A program made the position numbers and the translations under genes. From the NCBI RefSeq assembly GCF_001306455.1, contig NZ_LGTQ01000006.1, positions 868,001 through 932,000 of the forward strand: 64,000 nt of DNA. Direction: 5' to 3'. This DNA is from Jiulongibacter sediminis. GTDB taxonomy: Bacteria > Bacteroidota > Bacteroidia > Cytophagales > Spirosomataceae. The notes under the pieces are model-generated. The model was not told the DNA's origin and did not search any database. It saw only the letters and a program-made list of their open reading frames with translations. This document shows positions 62,018 through 64,000 of the stretch, piece by piece (position 1 is the first letter of the stretch; the number at the start of each line of letters is the position of its first letter).

Positions 62018-62025
62018 CAAAATTA
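62018..62025 (-). promoter_or_regulatory. recJ promoter, -7 element next to the start codon
   Basis: TAATTTTG on the minus strand, a perfect TAnnTTTG, with only 4 bp between it and the ATG at 62013. Confidence 0.55.
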
Positions 62026-62102
62026 ACAAAACAATGGCATAGATTTTGACCCTTTACAATCAGAACAGGCAATAATCGAATTATTAGATTCGAATAGCAA
62101 GT

Positions 62103-62184
62103 TACTCTCCTCTTTAGAAGGAGAGTAGTTCGCTAAATTTGTCAAATGCAGAGGTGGGTGCCCGCAGGGCATCCACTTTTTTTT
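62103..62184. repeat. REP-like intergenic element of two hairpins
   Basis: The first hairpin is TACTCTCCT (62103-62111) with AGGAGAGTA (62119-62127); the second is 62154-62163 with 62167-62176, GC-rich with one G-T pair, followed by T8. Its composition differs from the neighbouring AT-rich spacer. It could be a dispersed repeat family that also acts as a terminator. Confidence 0.5.
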
Positions 62185-62220
62185 ATACATCCCTATTTGT
62201 ACCATTTTCGTATTAAGTTT

Positions 62221-63294
62221 ATGGTCAGAAAAATAATCCTTCTCCTTCTTTTCCCTTTGGTGAATATTGCTCAGAAGACAGACAGTATTCCACTTATCAG
62301 GGATAAATCTTTAATCGCTTTACCGGTGGTTTTTCGTTTTCCTGAGACGGGCTGGGGCGGAGGAGTAGCGGCTACCAGTAGCTGGTCGTGGGGGAAAGAC
62401 AGCAGCTGGGCTAAGCCATCTCAGGCCTCTGTTGGTTTGACGTATACCCAAAACAAACAAATTCTTGCATTTCTGCCTTTTCAGGTTTTTTTCGCGAATA
62501 ATAAATACTACCTGAACGCTGATATCGGCTGGTTTAAATATAACTTTTTCTATTATGGAGTAGGTGAAAACCGAGTTCCTGAGGAACGTTATGATGTCAG
62601 GTTTCCCCGAGTGAAACTTTTGGCAAGTCGACAATTGAATGAGAATATTTATGCAGGTTTAAGGATTAATTTTGAAGCTTATGATGTCTTCAATCAAGCC
62701 GAAGGCGGTGAACTGGCTAACAAAACCATAAGTGGCTCCGACTACAGTCGTACCTCTGCTTTAGGCCCAGCTTTCCTAATCGATACGCGAGATCAGGTTT
62801 TTTATCCAACCAAGGGTGTTTTTGGAGAAGTGAGTTTTTTGCCATCATTGAAGATTTTAGGGGCAGACCGTAACTTTTCACAGGCCACGCTAGATATCTC
62901 TCAGTATCAATCTTTGGGCAAACGACTTGTGCTGGCCAGCAACTTTTATAATGTTTTTTCCTTCGGAAACGAAGTGCCATTTTCTCAATTGGCACAGTTG
63001 GGTGGGCCCAAAAAAATGAGGGGTATTTATCAGGGCTTTTTCCGGGACCAGAATGCCTCACTTCTTCAGGCCGAATTGCGGTGGAACGTCTGGAAATTTA
63101 TAGGCCTGACGGGTTTCGGTTCAATGGGATTTCTTGGGGATAATCAGTCATTTCTCCGTTTAAACCTACCGAAATTTACGTACGGTGCCGGCCTTAGAAT
63201 AGCCACCAAAAATAAACTAAACCTAAGGCTTGATTATGGCCTTTCGCCCTATGGTGAAGGTAATTTTTATGCTACAGTCGGAGAGGCATTTTAA
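62221..63294 (+). CDS. BamA/Omp85-like outer-membrane barrel protein
   Basis: 357 residues from the ATG at 62221, giving signal peptide VRKIILLLLFPLVNIAQ; the in-frame ATG at 62146 lies inside the repeat element. There are no POTRA domains. The barrel has features of surface-antigen (Bac_surface_Ag/Omp85) proteins: LPVVFRFPETGWGGGVAA near the start, FLIDTRDQVFYPTKGVFGEVSF (about 205-226), and QLAQLGGPKKMRGIYQGFFRDQN, where a Gly-Gly-…-Arg-Gly loop resembles the conserved lid motif; it ends FYATVGEAF. It may assemble or export an outer-membrane product; the partner is unknown. It ends 4 bp before a terminator. Confidence 0.85.
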   Translation: MVRKIILLLLFPLVNIAQKTDSIPLIRDKSLIALPVVFRFPETGWGGGVAATSSWSWGKDSSWAKPSQASVGLTYTQNKQILAFLPFQVFFANNKYYLNADIGWFKYNFFYYGVGENRVPEERYDVRFPRVKLLASRQLNENIYAGLRINFEAYDVFNQAEGGELANKTISGSDYSRTSALGPAFLIDTRDQVFYPTKGVFGEVSFLPSLKILGADRNFSQATLDISQYQSLGKRLVLASNFYNVFSFGNEVPFSQLAQLGGPKKMRGIYQGFFRDQNASLLQAELRWNVWKFIGLTGFGSMGFLGDNQSFLRLNLPKFTYGAGLRIATKNKLNLRLDYGLSPYGEGNFYATVGEAF

Positions 63295-63298
63295 ACAA

Positions 63299-63329
63299 AA
63301 AGCCCCGAAGGTTTAACTGTCGGGGCTTT
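63299..63329. terminator. Bidirectional terminator before ilvE
   Basis: A 10-bp perfect stem (63299-63308 with 63320-63329), 11-nt loop, between convergent genes. Confidence 0.88.
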
Positions 63330-63350
63330 GAAATAATTGATGACTAAGGT

Positions 63351-64000
63351 TTATACTTTATAAACCCAGCCATGAGTATCAGCTGAAATACCTTTTCTTA
63401 CATCATTCAGGCCTTTCTTTAAAACACTTGAAACCGAATCAGAATTAATTTCTGGAAGAACGTAATCTTCTCCTTCATAGCCAATAGCTGAGAAAGGGGA
63501 AACCACAACAGCTGTACCAGCACCGAACACTTCAGTCACTGATCCGTCTTTGATGCCTTCAATGATGTCTTTTACGAAAACATCCTGCTCGGTTACTTCA
63601 TATCCTTTGTCACGTGCAATGGTGATCAATGAATCGCGGGTGATACCTTTCAAGATGGTTGTGCTTGTCTTTGGCGTGATTAATTTGCCGTCTTTGACAA
63701 AGAACACATTCATCGTACCAGACTCTTCAAATTTTGTATGAGTTTTAGCATCAGTCCATAATAACTGAGTGTAACCCTGCTCCTGAGCCAGTTTAGCCGG
63801 GTATAAAGAAGCAGCATAGTTGCCTGCACACTTAGCGTAACCAACTCCTCCTTCTGCCGCTCTGATAAACTGGGTTTCTATCTTCACCTTAGGAGGATTA
63901 GCATAATATTGACCTGCCGGGCTCATGATAATCATGAAGCGATAGTTAAATGAAGGTCTTACTCCGAGGTAAACGTCAGACGCAAACATGAAAGGTCTAA
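63351..64000 (-). CDS. ilvE: Branched-chain amino acid aminotransferase (5' partial)
   Basis: A PLP fold-type IV aminotransferase, transaminating Leu, Ile and Val. The gene runs off the right edge: codons before the ATG at 63989 remain open, so the N-terminal third is missing. The visible part has GVRPSFNYRFMIIMSPAGQYY, FIRAAEGGVGYAKCAGNYAASLYPAKLAQ with the PLP Lys expected in this segment, LLWTDAKTHTKFEESGTMNVFFVK, LKGITRDSLITIARDKGYEV and EVFGAGTAVVVSPFSAIGYEG. This is the eukaryote-like large BCAT type. It converges on the BamA-like gene. Confidence 0.93.
   Translation of the reverse strand, partial: RPFMFASDVYLGVRPSFNYRFMIIMSPAGQYYANPPKVKIETQFIRAAEGGVGYAKCAGNYAASLYPAKLAQEQGYTQLLWTDAKTHTKFEESGTMNVFFVKDGKLITPKTSTTILKGITRDSLITIARDKGYEVTEQDVFVKDIIEGIKDGSVTEVFGAGTAVVVSPFSAIGYEGEDYVLPEINSDSVSSVLKKGLNDVRKGISADTHGWVYKV

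Overview
The window is a bacterial chromosome segment from the phylum Bacteroidota, most likely a free-living, probably aquatic member of the Cytophagales or a close relative. The support is: a type IX secretion pair (PorU sortase and PorV), a cargo-type C-terminal sorting domain on the first gene, many secreted proteins whose predicted mature N-terminus is Gln (…SAQ, …FGQ, …FAQ), and repeated TAnnTTTG -7 promoter elements in place of E. coli-type -10 boxes. I see no rRNA, tRNA, CRISPR array, prophage or insertion sequence. Most of the segment is ordinary core genome.

Layout. 1-7.9 kb: the end of a T9SS-exported purple acid phosphatase, an HGSNAT-like membrane acyltransferase, gyrB, a small outer-membrane barrel and a fatty acyl-CoA ligase. 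7.9-14.7 kb, all leftward: an ECF sigma factor with a partner that appears to span both membranes (short cytoplasmic N-terminus, one membrane helix, outer-membrane barrel), then ribD, a YCII protein and three glycosyltransferases. 14.8-23.3 kb: the GTPase TypA/BipA, then a probable polysaccharide-degradation locus of two secreted type-B carboxylesterases, a NUDIX-type regulator and a secreted GH3 enzyme. 23.4-33.9 kb: an OmpH-like lipoprotein, a Crp/Fnr-type regulator followed by a 530-bp gap, a penicillin-acylase-like hydrolase with a small membrane protein, a rhodanese lipoprotein, and the sprT-like/porU/porV cluster. 34-49.4 kb: cysS, a glycosyltransferase, an amidase, a glutaminyl-cyclase-like M28 lipoprotein, a coiled-coil membrane protein, a kinase-like orphan, a mazG-like/yggS/DUF423 operon, a collagen-repeat lipoprotein, a TPR gene with dihydroorotase, ispH and a Wzi/RemB-like barrel.

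49.6-56.5 kb is the most interesting part. Ferritin is followed by a small Cys/Lys-rich protein, then an operon of a DUF4856 lipoprotein, an imelysin-family lipoprotein and a membrane protein of the vitamin-K-dependent gamma-carboxylase (HTTM) family, then a FecA-like TonB-dependent receptor. Four copies of one inverted repeat, TTTAnA-N5-TCTAAA, lie in the three promoter regions of this block, two of them around the operon promoter. I saw the repeat nowhere else when scanning by eye. This looks like a metal-regulated, probably iron, acquisition module with an unexplained carboxylase-family component.

56.6-64 kb: an SLC12-like transporter, an MntA/HepT toxin-antitoxin pair translationally coupled to the essential lptB, recJ with an apparently leaderless promoter, a REP-like pair of hairpins, a BamA-like barrel, and ilvE running off the right edge.
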